From Nevskiales bacterium (GTDB lineage Bacteria; Pseudomonadota; Gammaproteobacteria; Nevskiales; Nevskiaceae), in assembly GCA_028698335.1 (NCBI GenBank), contig JAQVDP010000016.1:50154-114153 (forward strand): DNA of 64,000 bases, written 5' to 3'. Numbering within the stretch: position 1 is the first letter of the stretch; the number at the start of each line of letters is the position of its first letter. Below, piece by piece: positions 54,239 through 63,974 of this stretch. The translations under genes were made by a program, and so were the position numbers. The notes beneath the pieces are model-generated. The model was not told the origin of the DNA. It did not search any database and saw only the letters and a program-made list of their open reading frames with translations.

Positions 54239-54901
54239 TCAGGCCGGCGTGCGCAGGCTGATGCGCTGCCAGCCCCGCTTGCCGGCCAGTTCTTCGAGGA
54301 TGGGGTCGGCGTCGACCGCCACCGCGGTGTCGGCCATTTCCAGCAGCGGAATGTCGTTGTGCGAATCGCTGTAGCAGCTCATGTAGCTGCAGGGCGCTGT
54401 TTGGGCGTCGATCCAGGCCCGCAGGCGTGAGACTTTGCCGCCCTGGAAATTGGGGATGCCGCTGATGCGGCCGGTATAGATCCCGTCGACGATCTCCGGG
54501 TCGGTGGCGAGCAGATGGTCGACCCCGAGCAGGTCCGCGATCGGTTCGGTGACGAAGCGATTGGTTGCGGTGGTGATGATGAGCTGGTCGCCCTGCGCGC
54601 GATGCCGCGCGAGCAGGGCTGGGGCCTGCGCCGCCACGATCGGGGCGATCTGTTCGTCGACGAAGCGCCGGCGCAGCTCGAGCATCTGCGACAGCTCGTG
54701 TTCGATCAGGGGGCGCAGCGCGAATGCGGCGTATTCGTGAATGTCCAGCGTGCCGGCTTGATACTGGCGGTAGAAACGCTCGTTCTCCCGCTCGTAGACG
54801 TCGCGCTCGACCACGCCGGCGTCGACCAGGAATCGTCCCCACAGGTAGTCGCTGTCACCCGCGAGGAGGGTGTTGTCGAGGTCGAAAACGGCGAGACGCA
54901 T
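54239..54901 (-). CDS. HAD-IB family phosphatase (SerB-like fold)
   Basis: A 220-residue HAD subclass IB hydrolase. Motif I is [13 protein letters not shown], motif II is [11 protein letters not shown], the Lys of motif III lies in FQGGKVSRL, and motif IV is [12 protein letters not shown]. The extra helical cap between motifs I and II fits subclass I. It may be a phosphoserine or histidinol-phosphate phosphatase. Being next to hisN raises histidine synthesis as a possibility, but the two converge and are not co-transcribed. Confidence 0.85.
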   Translation of the reverse strand: MRLAVFDLDNTLLAGDSDYLWGRFLVDAGVVERDVYERENERFYRQYQAGTLDIHEYAAFALRPLIEHELSQMLELRRRFVDEQIAPIVAAQAPALLARHRAQGDQLIITTATNRFVTEPIADLLGVDHLLATDPEIVDGIYTGRISGIPNFQGGKVSRLRAWIDAQTAPCSYMSCYSDSHNDIPLLEMADTAVAVDADPILEELAGKRGWQRISLRTPA

Positions 54902-55023
54902 GGCGGGGGCAGGTTCCGGTGGGATGCAGGGCGCCGCAGGATAGCAGCTTGGGTGGCATCGATTGCCGGGTTTTGCCGGGCTGTGAAAGAATCGGGACAG
55001 ACAGAGATTCGACTGAGCTGCAA

Positions 55024-55536
55024 GTGATTGATCTGGATGGCTTCCGCCCCAACGTGGGGATCATCGTCAGCGGCGCCGACGGGCGCCTGCTGTGGGCCAA
55101 GCGCATCAATCAGAACGCATGGCAGTTTCCGCAGGGCGGCATCAATCGTGGCGAAAAGCCCAGGGATGCGCTGTTTCGCGAGCTGCACGAGGAGTTGGGG
55201 CTCGAATCCCGGGACGTCGAGATCATCGGCGTCACCGCCGGCTGGTTGCGCTATCGACTGCCGAGCCGCTACCTGCGTAAGGCGCGCGGGCGCTTGTGCA
55301 TCGGCCAGAAGCAGAAGTGGTTCGCGCTGCGCCTGACCGCACCGGAGTCGGCGGTGCGCTTCGATGCAACCGCCAAGCCGGAATTCGACGGATGGCGCTG
55401 GGTGGACTACTGGCATCCCCTGACCGAGGTCGTGGAGTTCAAGCGCGATGTCTACCGGCGTGCGCTCAACGAACTCGCGCCGCTGATGGGGGTCGAGCCG
55501 CGCGACCGCGTGCGTCGGCCGGCGATCGCGGCCTGA
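55024..55536 (+). CDS. rppH: RNA pyrophosphohydrolase RppH
   Basis: Nudix enzyme that removes pyrophosphate from the 5' end of mRNA, triggering decay. The 170-residue product has the Nudix box [20 protein letters not shown] followed by LG, plus the RppH-specific start [30 protein letters not shown] and [11 protein letters not shown]. The start is GTG 55024. It stands divergent from the HAD gene. Confidence 0.94.
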   Translation: MIDLDGFRPNVGIIVSGADGRLLWAKRINQNAWQFPQGGINRGEKPRDALFRELHEELGLESRDVEIIGVTAGWLRYRLPSRYLRKARGRLCIGQKQKWFALRLTAPESAVRFDATAKPEFDGWRWVDYWHPLTEVVEFKRDVYRRALNELAPLMGVEPRDRVRRPAIAA

Positions 55537-55575
55537 CGGAGCCAGCCTGCTGTCGGTTCCGGTTTACGTCCGCTA

Positions 55576-55595
55576 TTGACAATCGTTCTCATTGA
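55576..55595 (+). promoter_or_regulatory. Putative Fur box before bfd
   Basis: TTGACAATCGTTCTCATTGA, on the other strand containing AATGAGAACGATTGTCA, resembles the Fur consensus. It overlaps a possible -35 TTGACA (55576-55581), with TTACGA 17 bases on. The downstream genes are iron-storage and release proteins, which fits iron-dependent control. By-eye match only. Confidence 0.6.
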
Positions 55596-55614
55596 CTTTT
55601 ACGATTCAGACATC

Positions 55615-55842
55615 ATGTATGTCTGCGTCTGCAAAGCTGTCACCGATCGCGCCATCCGTCGCGCCGTCCGTGAGGATGGGGTGACGACGCTGCGCGAACT
55701 GTCGCGGATGCACGGCGTCGGGACGGGATGCGGCAAGTGCGTGCCCGAAGCCCGTCGTCTGCTGGCCGAGGCCCTGGCAGAGGCGCCGGCGCGATCGCTG
55801 CCGCCGGCGGCAGCGGTGATCGAGCAGGTGGCCGTCGGTTGA
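55615..55842 (+). CDS. bfd: Bacterioferritin-associated ferredoxin
   Basis: A [2Fe-2S] ferredoxin of 75 residues that reduces ferric iron in bacterioferritin so it can leave. The cluster Cys are in [11 protein letters not shown] and [11 protein letters not shown], the CxC...CxxC pattern. ATG 55615 starts the canonical MYVCVC. The C-terminal third is Ala-rich and longer than in E. coli. Directly followed by bfr on the same strand. Confidence 0.93.
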   Translation: MYVCVCKAVTDRAIRRAVREDGVTTLRELSRMHGVGTGCGKCVPEARRLLAEALAEAPARSLPPAAAVIEQVAVG

Positions 55843-55913
55843 CACGCCCCCGGATCGGCGAGCCGGTCCGCCTGTCATATACTGGGCGCTCTGAACGTTC
55901 ACGGAGCGCAACG

Positions 55914-56396
55914 ATGCAGGGCGACGCCAAAGTAATCGAGCACCTCAACCTGGCGCTGAAGAACGAACTGACCGCGATCAACCAGTACTTCCTGCATGCG
56001 CGCATGCTCGACAACTGGGGCATGAAGCGTCTCGGCAAGCACGAGTACGACGAGTCGATCGACGAGATGAAACACGCCGATGCGCTGGTCGAGCGGATCC
56101 TGTTCCTCGAAGGGCTCCCGAATCTGCAGGATCTCGGCAAGCTGTTCATCGGCGAGGACGTCAAGGAAATCCTCGAGTGCGACCTCAAGCTCGAAAAGGA
56201 AGCCCACCCGATGTACCAGGAGGCCATCGCCTACTGCGAGAGCGTCCGCGACTATGTGACCCGCGATCTGCTGGTGCATATCCAGAAGAGCGAGGAAGAG
56301 CACATCGACTGGCTCGAGGAGCAGCTCGGCCTCATCGAGCGCATGGGGCTGCAGAACTACGTTCAGGCCGCGACCGGTGAGCTGGGCGGCGCCTGA
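55914..56396 (+). CDS. bfr: Bacterioferritin
   Basis: Haem-containing iron-storage protein, 160 residues. Ferroxidase ligands are visible as Glu18 ([10 protein letters not shown]), Glu51 and His54 (DEMKHAD), and the later EEEHIDW region. The haem ligand Met52 is kept. Length and order match E. coli Bfr without gaps. It follows bfd by 71 bases and converges with hemJ by 9. Confidence 0.96.
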   Translation: MQGDAKVIEHLNLALKNELTAINQYFLHARMLDNWGMKRLGKHEYDESIDEMKHADALVERILFLEGLPNLQDLGKLFIGEDVKEILECDLKLEKEAHPMYQEAIAYCESVRDYVTRDLLVHIQKSEEEHIDWLEEQLGLIERMGLQNYVQAATGELGGA

Positions 56397-56405
56397 ACGC
56401 CCTGG

Positions 56406-56840
56406 CTAGAACGGCTTGACGATCACCAGGATCACGACCGCAATCAGGATCAGCGCGGGGATTTCGTTGATGATCCGGTAGTAGCGCTCCGAGCGGGTGT
56501 TGCGGCGCTCGGCGAAGCGGCGCGCGATGACTTTGAGCCAGCCGTGATAGGCGGAAAGTCCCAGCACCAGCGCCAGCTTGAGATGCAGCCAGCCCATGCC
56601 CCAGTACAGCGCCCTGGCGTAGTTCGGATCGGCGGACAGCAGTGTGGCGATCCCGAAGATCCAGGTGCCGACCATGCCGATGGTGGTGATGCCGTAGAGC
56701 TTGCGCTCCATCACGCAGAAGCGCGCGTGTTCATCATCGCCCCGCACTTGGGTGTGATAGACGAACAGGCGCGGCAGGTAGAACAGACCTGCGAACCAGG
56801 ACACGACGAAAATGACATGGATGGCCTTGAGCCACAGCAT
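56406..56840 (-). CDS. hemJ: Protoporphyrinogen oxidase HemJ
   Basis: Membrane enzyme for the penultimate step of haem synthesis in bacteria lacking HemG/HemY. The 144-residue product has four hydrophobic helices and begins MLWLKAIHVIFVVSWFAGLFYLPR-like, with conserved His in LKAIHVIF and VYHTQ, and a Lys-Leu pair in GWLHLKLALV. ATG 56840 is preferred over 56858 because GAGAG lies 7 bases before it and it gives the family N terminus. Convergent with bfr, so iron storage and haem genes are neighbours. Confidence 0.9.
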   Translation of the reverse strand: MLWLKAIHVIFVVSWFAGLFYLPRLFVYHTQVRGDDEHARFCVMERKLYGITTIGMVGTWIFGIATLLSADPNYARALYWGMGWLHLKLALVLGLSAYHGWLKVIARRFAERRNTRSERYYRIINEIPALILIAVVILVIVKPF

Positions 56841-56974
56841 CTGATGCTCTCTTGGCATGTGAACCGATGCTGCGAGTCTAGCCGGAACTGCGATGCCATA
56901 TGTCGGCTGCGCGGTAGGCAGCGCCGCCGTGCGGCGCGTATGATCCTGCCCCCTGATTCATTGTGTGCAAGGTC

Positions 56975-58006
56975 ATGATCAAGGTCGGAATCGTCGGCGG
57001 AACCGGCTATACGGGGGCGGAGCTGCTCCGGATTCTCGCGTCCCATCCGCAGGTCGAGGTCAGTGTGCTGACCTCCCGGCAGGAGGCCGGGCGCCGTGCG
57101 GATGTGCTGTATCCGCATCTGCGCGGTCACTGCGACGTGGTGTTCTCGGCGCCGGATGCCGATGCGCTTGCCGACTGCGATGCGGTCTTCTTCGCGACGC
57201 CGCATGGGACCGCGATGCAGATGGCGCCTGCGCTGGTGGACAAGGGCGTGCGGGTGATCGATCTGTCGGCGGATTTCCGTCTGCGGGACGTGGCGCAGTT
57301 CAAGCGCTGGTACGGTCTTGATCATGCGTGTCCGGACCTGCTCGCGGAGTCGGTCTACGGATTGCCGGAGCTGCACCGAGAGCGCATCCGGGGGGCTCGG
57401 GTCGTCGCCAATCCGGGCTGCTATCCGACGGCGGTGCAGCTTGGATTCCTGCCGCTGCTGGAGGCGGGGCTGGTCGCGACTGACGGGCTGATCGCGGACT
57501 GCAAGTCAGCGGTCAGCGGCGCCGGGCGCGAGGCCAAGGTGGCGTCGCTGTTCTGTGAGGTCGGCGATTCGTTCAAGGCATATGGGGTTTCGGGGCATCG
57601 TCACTGGCCCGAGATCGGACAGGGCCTGGAGGCCATCGCCGGCGAGACCGTCGGGGTGACCTTCGTGCCACACCTCCTGCCGATGATCCGCGGCATCCAT
57701 GCGACGCTGTATGCGCGGCTCAAGGATCCGGAAGTCGATCTGCAGGCGGTGTTCGAGCGTCGTTTCGCCGGCGAGGTCTTCGTCGACGTGATGCCGGACG
57801 GAACGCATCCGGAGACGCGCAGTGTCCGCGCGTCCAATACCTGCCGTCTGGCCGTACATCGTGCTCCGGACGGCAAGACCGCGATCGTGCTCAGCGTGAT
57901 CGACAATCTCGTCAAGGGAGCGTCCGGGCAGGCCGTGCAGAATCTCAATCTGATGTTCGGCTTCGATGAGCGGACGGCGTTGAGCAGCCCGCCACTGGCG
58001 CCCTGA
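56975..58006 (+). CDS. argC: N-acetyl-gamma-glutamyl-phosphate reductase
   Basis: Third enzyme of arginine synthesis; it makes N-acetylglutamate semialdehyde using NADPH. The 343-residue product has the nucleotide loop [15 protein letters not shown] at the N terminus and the catalytic Cys149 in [22 protein letters not shown] is the conserved C-terminal block. It is first in the run argC-DUF6776-bactofilin-erpA, the order also known from Pseudomonas. Confidence 0.96.
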   Translation: MIKVGIVGGTGYTGAELLRILASHPQVEVSVLTSRQEAGRRADVLYPHLRGHCDVVFSAPDADALADCDAVFFATPHGTAMQMAPALVDKGVRVIDLSADFRLRDVAQFKRWYGLDHACPDLLAESVYGLPELHRERIRGARVVANPGCYPTAVQLGFLPLLEAGLVATDGLIADCKSAVSGAGREAKVASLFCEVGDSFKAYGVSGHRHWPEIGQGLEAIAGETVGVTFVPHLLPMIRGIHATLYARLKDPEVDLQAVFERRFAGEVFVDVMPDGTHPETRSVRASNTCRLAVHRAPDGKTAIVLSVIDNLVKGASGQAVQNLNLMFGFDERTALSSPPLAP

Positions 58007-58018
58007 AGTCCGGCGCAG

Positions 58019-58771
58019 ATGCAGCACAGGATCGTCATCACGCGGCACCGGCCGTGGCTCAAGCCCTTGATGATCGGGGGCGGTGCCTTCGTCCTGGCGA
58101 TCGGAGCATGGATTCTGTACTCCTATACACGCGCATCCACCGTGACCGAGTTCGAGCGCGCCCGCCTTGAAGTCGAGCAGCTGCGGGCGGAGCGCCGCGA
58201 TCTGACCCGTGAACTGCGGGCGGCCCAGGAAAAGGTTCGTTCGATGCAGGACCAAGCGGTCTACGTCCAGCGCTCGCAGGACATCGACACGCAGGCCTGC
58301 AGCGCGATCCAGGACTCGCTCGCCCAGCTGCAGGCGGAGGCTTCCGATCTGCGCGAGCAACTGGCGTTTTACCGTGGGATCGTCGCGCCGGAGCAGGCGC
58401 GCGCTGGCGTCCGTGTCTACGAGTTTCGCGTGTTTCCCGGCGCCGATGCCTCGCGATACCGGTACGATCTAGTGCTGATCCAGTCGGTGCGCCACGAGGC
58501 GCGAGTCGGTGGTCGCATCGATATCAATCTGTTCGGCGTGGAGGGCGGGCGCGACAGGAGCTACGCGCTGGCGGACCTGGTGACCGATGAAGCGGCACGA
58601 AATCTGCTATTTTCACTGAAGTATTTTGAGGAATTCAGCGGCGAGTTCAGGATTCCGGATGGCTTCGAGCCCCGCCGTGTCGAGGTCACGTTGGTTCCGA
58701 GTGAAAAAGGCGCGCCGAACGTCGACGAATCGTATGACTGGAAAAGGGCGCTGATAGGCGGAGGTGGTTGA
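58019..58771 (+). CDS. DUF6776 family membrane-anchored protein
   Basis: A 250-residue protein with one N-terminal membrane helix (about 16-36, with a basic cytosolic start RHRPWLKP). A coiled coil follows (about 42-118) and then a globular C-terminal domain (RVYEFRVFPGADASRYRYDLVLIQ). This matches the DUF6776 family usually found before the bactofilin gene. Function unknown; likely envelope-associated. It ends 1 base before the bactofilin start. Confidence 0.85.
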   Translation: MQHRIVITRHRPWLKPLMIGGGAFVLAIGAWILYSYTRASTVTEFERARLEVEQLRAERRDLTRELRAAQEKVRSMQDQAVYVQRSQDIDTQACSAIQDSLAQLQAEASDLREQLAFYRGIVAPEQARAGVRVYEFRVFPGADASRYRYDLVLIQSVRHEARVGGRIDINLFGVEGGRDRSYALADLVTDEAARNLLFSLKYFEEFSGEFRIPDGFEPRRVEVTLVPSEKGAPNVDESYDWKRALIGGGG

Positions 58772-58772
58772 C

Positions 58773-59264
58773 ATGTTCGGTGGCAATGGCAAAAAGAGCA
58801 GCAGCGAGGCGGCGACGAGTGTGGATACATTGATTGGTCGACAGACCGAGGTTTCGGGCGACGTGCGCTTCACCGGCGGTCTGCATGTCGACGGCAAGAT
58901 CAAGGGCAAGGTCATCGCCACGGGTGACAAGGCGTCGGCGCTGTCGGTCAGCGAGAGCGGGACGATCGAAGGCGATGTGCGGGTGCCGAGCATCGTGCTC
59001 AACGGAACGGTCGTCGGCGACGTGCATGCGTCGACCAAGATCACGCTGGCGGCCAAGGCGCGCGTGACCGGGAACGTGTTCTACCGCGTGATCGAAATGG
59101 AAGGCGGCGCGCAGGTCAACGGCCAGATGGTGCACGAATCCGCAAACGCCGCGGCTGCCGGACTCAACACGATGGGGGATGGGATTTCCCAGCCCGGCGA
59201 TGACGGCCAGACGGCGGACGAGCTTGAGGCGCGCCGCGCCAAAGGGACCGTCATCAACGGATAG
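58773..59264 (+). CDS. Bactofilin (polymer-forming cytoskeletal protein)
   Basis: A 163-residue bactofilin. The central beta-helix (about 20-120) has the repeat pattern DTLIGRQTEVSGDVRFTGGL, DGKIKGKV and GTIEGDVRVPSIVLNGTVVGD. Flanking ends are polar and disordered. Bactofilins self-assemble into filaments without nucleotides and organise cell-wall or polar functions. ATG 58773 has GGAGGT upstream. Confidence 0.93.
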   Translation: MFGGNGKKSSSEAATSVDTLIGRQTEVSGDVRFTGGLHVDGKIKGKVIATGDKASALSVSESGTIEGDVRVPSIVLNGTVVGDVHASTKITLAAKARVTGNVFYRVIEMEGGAQVNGQMVHESANAAAAGLNTMGDGISQPGDDGQTADELEARRAKGTVING

Positions 59265-59270
59265 ACCGAG

Positions 59271-59633
59271 ATGACCGATATGTCAGAGAACACAGTGATT
59301 GAAGATGCGCCATTGGTGTTCACCGATTCGGCGGCCAACAAGGTACTCGAGCTGCTGCGCGAGGAAGACGATTCCGAGCAGATGCTGCGGGTATTCGTGA
59401 CCGGCGGCGGGTGTTCCGGATTTCAGTACGGCTTCAAGTTCGAAAAGCAGGCAGAAGAGGACGACACGCTGGTCGTCAAGAATGGCGTCACACTGCTGGT
59501 CGATCCGATGAGCGTGCAGTACCTCGTCGGCGCCGAAATCGACTACAAGGAAAGCCTCGAGGGCGCCCAGTTCGTGATTCGCAACCCGAACGCGACGACC
59601 AGCTGCGGCTGCGGAAACTCGTTCTCGGTCTAG
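59271..59633 (+). CDS. erpA: Iron-sulfur cluster insertion protein ErpA
   Basis: A-type Fe-S carrier, 120 residues. The three cluster Cys are Cys48 (GGGCSGFQY), Cys112 and Cys114 ([10 protein letters not shown]). The N-terminal [15 protein letters not shown] block and FVIRNPNA are typical. ATG 59271 or 59280 could start it. Six bases after the bactofilin gene. Confidence 0.96.
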   Translation: MTDMSENTVIEDAPLVFTDSAANKVLELLREEDDSEQMLRVFVTGGGCSGFQYGFKFEKQAEEDDTLVVKNGVTLLVDPMSVQYLVGAEIDYKESLEGAQFVIRNPNATTSCGCGNSFSV

Positions 59634-59724
59634 CGCGATCGCGCGTCGGTGCACTGAGGGTGTGCTGGCGCCGGCTGCAGTCTGCCTCCGGCGAGACGCT
59701 CACGTGTAAGGCCTCGGGCCGGGG

Positions 59725-60855
59725 TCACGGATGGTAGAGCGCGCCGAGCACCGCGGGGCGGCTCGCTCCGGTCACGCTTGGCAGGTTTCCCGGACGTCCG
59801 TTGACCCGTTGCCAGGCCAGCCATGCAAATGCGGCGGCCTCCACCCATTCCGGCGCGATGCCGACGGCGTCGGTCGTGGTGACCTCCAGTTGCGGCGCGA
59901 GGGCGCGGATGCGCTCCAGCAGAAAGTGATTGCGGGCGCCGCCCCCGCACACGTACATGCGGCGGGGTTCCGTTGCCGCGGTCGCGAGCGGATCGGTGAT
60001 CGAGCGTGCAGTCAGCTCGCACAGCGTGCGCTGCACCGTATCCGCCGGCAGCCTTTCGATCCCGGGGTAGCGGCGCCGCAGCCAGCCAAGGTTGAAATAG
60101 TCACGCCCGGTGCTCTTGGGGGGCGGGGCGGAGAAGTATGCGTCTCCCAGACAGGCGGAGAGGAGCTCCTCGTCGAGCGTGCCCGTCGCGGCCCAGGCGC
60201 CGTCCCTGTCGAAGGGTTCGCCGCGGTGCAGATGGATCCATTCGTCCATCAGCGCGTTGCCGGGGCCGGTATCGAATCCGGTCGTGTCGTCACCGACGAC
60301 GGTGACGTTGGCGATCCCGCCGATATTGAGCACCATGCAGGGCCTGCTCTGGCCGGCAATGGACTGGTGAAAGGCGGGGACCAGCGGTGCGCCCTGGCCG
60401 GCAAGCGCCATGTCGGCGCGCCGAAAGTCAGCGACGACGGGAATACCGCTGCGCACGGCGATCCAGCTCGGATTTCCGAGTTGAATGGTGTTGCCGGTTT
60501 CCGAGGCGTCGTGAAAGACGGTCTGCCCATGAGAGCCGATGGCGGCGACGGTGTCTGCGGATATCGCGGCGGCTCTGAGCAGGGCGTCGACGGTGTCGCC
60601 GAAGCAGCGGGCGACAGCGATATCGAGCCGGGCGATGTCGCGAATCGTAACTACGGCGTCGGGAGACCTCTGCAGCGCCAGCAGCTGACTGCGGACCGGC
60701 TCAGGATAGGGTGAGCTCAGCGTTGCCTCGATCGCCACGATGCGATTGTCGTCGACGTGACAGAGTGCCGCGTCGACGGCGTCCATGCTCGTCCCGGACA
60801 TCAACCCGATGCAGCGCACCGGATGGTTCGATGACCCGGAGGTGCCCCTGGTCAA
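59725..60855 (-). CDS. anmK: Anhydro-N-acetylmuramic acid kinase
   Basis: Phosphorylates and opens anhydro-MurNAc during peptidoglycan recycling. The 376-residue product has IGLMSGTSMDAVDAALC near the start, GSHGQTVFHD, LNIGGIANVTVVG and VCGGGARNHFLLE. The start is uncertain: TTG 60855 directly follows the upstream stop codon, GTG 60819 and ATG 60801 are alternatives. It lies immediately downstream of the M23 gene on the same strand, so wall cutting and recycling are coupled. Confidence 0.93.
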   Translation of the reverse strand: MTRGTSGSSNHPVRCIGLMSGTSMDAVDAALCHVDDNRIVAIEATLSSPYPEPVRSQLLALQRSPDAVVTIRDIARLDIAVARCFGDTVDALLRAAAISADTVAAIGSHGQTVFHDASETGNTIQLGNPSWIAVRSGIPVVADFRRADMALAGQGAPLVPAFHQSIAGQSRPCMVLNIGGIANVTVVGDDTTGFDTGPGNALMDEWIHLHRGEPFDRDGAWAATGTLDEELLSACLGDAYFSAPPPKSTGRDYFNLGWLRRRYPGIERLPADTVQRTLCELTARSITDPLATAATEPRRMYVCGGGARNHFLLERIRALAPQLEVTTTDAVGIAPEWVEAAAFAWLAWQRVNGRPGNLPSVTGASRPAVLGALYHP

Positions 60856-62232
60856 CTACTGGACCTGGGTGGGATCGACCTGCTCCGCCTGGGCCACCTG
60901 GCTGTCGGACAGCGACTCGAGCTGTGCCAGCAGCGGGGCCGTTTCGGTGCGCCAACGCGGGGCGATCGAGCGCGGCAGCGGCGCGGAGCGCGGCAGCGCG
61001 ACCGTCATCGGATTCTTGTGAATGCCGTTGATGCGGAATTCGTAGTGCAGATGCGGCGCGGTCGCCAGGCCCGAGGAGCCGACGTATCCGATGACCTGTC
61101 CCTGCTGTACACGCGAGCCATTGTGCAGCCCCGAGCGGTACCGGGACAGGTGCGCATACAGCGTCGTGTACTGCGAGCCGTGCTTGAGGATGACGACGCG
61201 GCCGTAGCCGCCCTTGACGCCAATGAACAGGACGCGTCCGTCCGCAGTGGCCTTGACCGGGGTACCGGTGCGAGCGGCATAGTCGACGCCCTTGTGGGCG
61301 CGGATCGTGTTCAGAATCGGATGGCGCCGGTTCGGATTGAAGCCCGAGCTGACGCGGGCGAAGTCGACCGGAGTCCGCAGGAAGGCCTTGCGCATCGACT
61401 CGCCTTCGGGGGTGTAGTAGGCGATGTTGCCGTCGGCATCCATGTAGCGCAGAGCCCGATAGCGCTGGCCGCGATTGACGAATTCGGCTGCAAGGATATC
61501 GCCATCACGGACTTTCTCGCCGTCCTTGTAGAGTTCCTCGTAAATCACCGAAAAACGGTCGCCGACACGCAGGTCCAGCGCGAAGTCGATGTCGTAGCCG
61601 AACATCTCGGCCAGCTGCATCAGCAGGCGGTTCGACAGGCCGGCACGCTGTCCATCCAGGAACAGGGAGTTGCGAATGACGGCGCTCGCCTGCTTCTGCT
61701 GGCGTTCGATCTCAGCCGCGATGGTCATGGCCTCGAGCCCTTCGGCGCCGCGGCGGATCTGCAGCGTGGTGGTCTCGTCGAGCTCGTAGCGAAGCTCCTC
61801 AAGCTTCTGCTCCGGCGTCTTCAGCAGCACCAGTTTTTCACCGGCGCGCAGGGACTTCAGCTTTGCGGCGTCCTCGCTCAAGCGAACCGTCGCCATGGCT
61901 TCCGAGAAGCCCAGCCCCTGCTGTTCGAAGATATCGGAAAGCGTCTGCCCTTTCTGGACGACCACGGTTTCCCATTGACTCGCCGGCGGGGCTTCGAGGT
62001 CGTCACCGACTGCAGCCTGCAGATCGGTATCGAGCGCGCTGTCGAGTTCGTCGACGGCTTCCTGCAGGGTGGCTTCAGGGGAAGCGGGAGCGGCGGTGGC
62101 CGCATGCCGGCTCGCCGTGCCCTCGTGGGCGGCGACCGCGGCGAGCATGGCGACGCAGAGCGTCGCGATCATCACGGGGCGACGGGCCGAACGGCGAAAG
62201 GGCGCGTCGGCTGGGCTATAATCCAGTCTCAT
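60856..62232 (-). CDS. M23 murein endopeptidase (MepM-like)
   Basis: A 458-residue peptidoglycan endopeptidase. The N terminus has a hydrophobic anchor (about 19-36). An OapA/LysM-like region (about 85-160, QTLSDIFEQQGLGFSEAM) and a middle domain follow. The C-terminal M23 domain has intact zinc ligands: HKGVDYAARTG and HLHYEFRING, with the LYAHLSRY segment. It cuts cross-links to allow wall growth. Divergent from tyrS, co-directional with anmK. Confidence 0.93.
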   Translation of the reverse strand: MRLDYSPADAPFRRSARRPVMIATLCVAMLAAVAAHEGTASRHAATAAPASPEATLQEAVDELDSALDTDLQAAVGDDLEAPPASQWETVVVQKGQTLSDIFEQQGLGFSEAMATVRLSEDAAKLKSLRAGEKLVLLKTPEQKLEELRYELDETTTLQIRRGAEGLEAMTIAAEIERQQKQASAVIRNSLFLDGQRAGLSNRLLMQLAEMFGYDIDFALDLRVGDRFSVIYEELYKDGEKVRDGDILAAEFVNRGQRYRALRYMDADGNIAYYTPEGESMRKAFLRTPVDFARVSSGFNPNRRHPILNTIRAHKGVDYAARTGTPVKATADGRVLFIGVKGGYGRVVILKHGSQYTTLYAHLSRYRSGLHNGSRVQQGQVIGYVGSSGLATAPHLHYEFRINGIHKNPMTVALPRSAPLPRSIAPRWRTETAPLLAQLESLSDSQVAQAEQVDPTQVQ

Positions 62233-62442
62233 TCTCTAACCTGAAAACCCGTCAGAACCTGCGGAGCAGCCTGGCGGATCAGCTGTAGGCGAAGTTGTGT
62301 GCGGCCGAAGCGGCATCGGAACACGGAATACAGGCTAAGAAACCATAGTTGACCGTGGTTTGCAAGAAAATCCCGATGGTATTTCGAGCTTGGCTGACAG
62401 GCGCGTCCAGCGGGTTTTCTCCTGCCCTGCAATTCAAGAAAC

Positions 62443-63660
62443 ATGCCGAATTCCGACCTTATCGCCGAGCTTGAGCGCGGCACCGACGAGATTCTGCCCC
62501 AAGACGAGTTCCGCAAGCGTCTGACCGAGGCCACGGACAGCGGCCAGAAACTGCGGGTCAAGGCCGGATTCGACCCGACGGCCAAGGACCTGCACCTGGG
62601 CCACACCCTGCTTCTGAATCGCTTGCGGGCGTTCCAGGAGGCGGGGCATGAGGCCATTTTCCTGATTGGCGACTTCACCGGGATGATCGGCGATCCGACC
62701 GGGAAGAACGAGACGCGCAAGCCGCTGACCCGTGAGGAGGTCGAGGACAACGCTCAGACCTATAAGGAGCAGGTGTTCAAGATTCTGGACCCCGACAGGA
62801 CCACGATCGCCTTCAACAGCCACTGGCTCGACAAGCTCGGCGCCGAAGGCATGATCCGCCTGGCGGCGCAACACACCGTGGCGCGGATGCTTGAGCGTGA
62901 CGATTTCAGCAAGCGTTACTCCACCCAGCAGCCGATCGCCGTTCACGAGTTTCTGTATCCGCTGCTTCAGGGCTACGACTCGGTCGCCCTGCAGGCTGAT
63001 GTGGAGATGGGGGGGACCGATCAGAAGTTCAACCTCCTGGTAGGGCGGCATCTGCAGGGGGCATTCGGGCAGCGGCAGCAATGCATCATGACGGTGCCGA
63101 TTCTCGAGGGACTCGACGGCGTACAGAAGATGTCAAAAAGCCTGGGCAACTATATTGGCGTCAACGACGCCCCAGGCGACATGTTCGGCAAGATCATGTC
63201 CGTCTCGGACAGTCTGATGTGGCGCTACTTCGAGCTGCTGTCGTTCCGCCCGCTGGCCGAATTGGAGCAGTTGAAAGAGCGGGTCGCCGAGGGCGGAAAT
63301 CCACGAGACGTCAAGATGGAGCTCGGCGTGGAACTGGTCGCCAGATTCCACGATGCCGGGGCAGCGGAAGAGGCCAAAAGCGGTTTCATTGCCCAGTTCT
63401 CTCGCGGTGCGTTGCCGGAGAACATTCCGGAGGTGCATCTGGCGGTGGGGGCTGAGGGTATCCCGTTGTTCCGGGCGCTGAAGGAGGTCGGGCTGGTGTC
63501 CAGCAATGCCGAAGGGGGCCGCATGGTCGACCAGCGGGCGGTGAGAGTGGATCAGGAGCGTGTCGAGGACCGCAATCTGATGTTGCAGGCCGACCGTACC
63601 TATCTGCTGCAAGTGGGTTCCAGGCGTTACGCCCGGGCGCGGCTGGGACGTGCCGACTGA
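62443..63660 (+). CDS. tyrS: Tyrosyl-tRNA synthetase
   Basis: Class I synthetase of 405 residues. The HIGH motif is HLGH (51-54) and KMSKS is at 229-233 in [10 protein letters not shown]. The catalytic core has [11 protein letters not shown] and [15 protein letters not shown]-terminal S4 RNA-binding domain (about 340-405, [15 protein letters not shown]) completes it. It is followed by a terminator and an rRNA-type promoter, an order also seen in Pseudomonas. Confidence 0.97.
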   Translation: MPNSDLIAELERGTDEILPQDEFRKRLTEATDSGQKLRVKAGFDPTAKDLHLGHTLLLNRLRAFQEAGHEAIFLIGDFTGMIGDPTGKNETRKPLTREEVEDNAQTYKEQVFKILDPDRTTIAFNSHWLDKLGAEGMIRLAAQHTVARMLERDDFSKRYSTQQPIAVHEFLYPLLQGYDSVALQADVEMGGTDQKFNLLVGRHLQGAFGQRQQCIMTVPILEGLDGVQKMSKSLGNYIGVNDAPGDMFGKIMSVSDSLMWRYFELLSFRPLAELEQLKERVAEGGNPRDVKMELGVELVARFHDAGAAEEAKSGFIAQFSRGALPENIPEVHLAVGAEGIPLFRALKEVGLVSSNAEGGRMVDQRAVRVDQERVEDRNLMLQADRTYLLQVGSRRYARARLGRAD

Positions 63661-63680
63661 GCGAGGCGAGAGGCGATACA

Positions 63681-63708
63681 CGAAAGGCGGGGGCGACCCC
63701 GCCTTTCG
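63681..63708 (+). terminator. Stem-loop terminator after tyrS
   Basis: A 12-bp stem CGAAAGGCGGGG / CCCCGCCTTTCG with loop GCGA starts 20 bases after the tyrS stop. It is followed by only a broken T tract (TCGTTCT), so termination is likely but not textbook. Confidence 0.75.
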
Positions 63709-63892
63709 TCGTTCTGGATCCGGACATGTGACCGGGGCTGGTCGTCGTGGCGCCCGCGCGACCGAACAAGAAACGATCAATATGTGGGTATAAAGCGCTC
63801 ATTTCCAGCGCACAGGGTGGGTGTAGCGGCGGGGTGTTTGAACAACAATTCCTTTTGGATCATTGGCTTATAGTTTTTGTGGCGATAATTCG

Positions 63893-63920
63893 TTGACGCG
63901 ATCTGAAAAAGCCCTATTAT
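63893..63920 (+). promoter_or_regulatory. rRNA operon P1-type promoter
   Basis: TTGACG (63893-63898) and TATTAT (63915-63920) are 16 bases apart. The sequence after the -10 is GC-rich (TCGCCTCCCC), the discriminator type of stringently controlled rRNA promoters. Upstream (about 63841-63892) is AT-rich, like an UP element. The 340 bases from 63661 hold no gene, only the terminator, this promoter and the leader. Confidence 0.85.
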
Positions 63921-63974
63921 TCGCCTCCCCGCTGACGGCGGCGCCGCAAAAAAGCGACCCTGAAGTCAGCCAGT

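Noticed and set aside
63773..63792. TATGTGGGTATAAAG as a fourth operator copy
   Set aside because: The right half GTAT is present but the left ATAC is missing; it lies before the rRNA promoter with no sulfur context.
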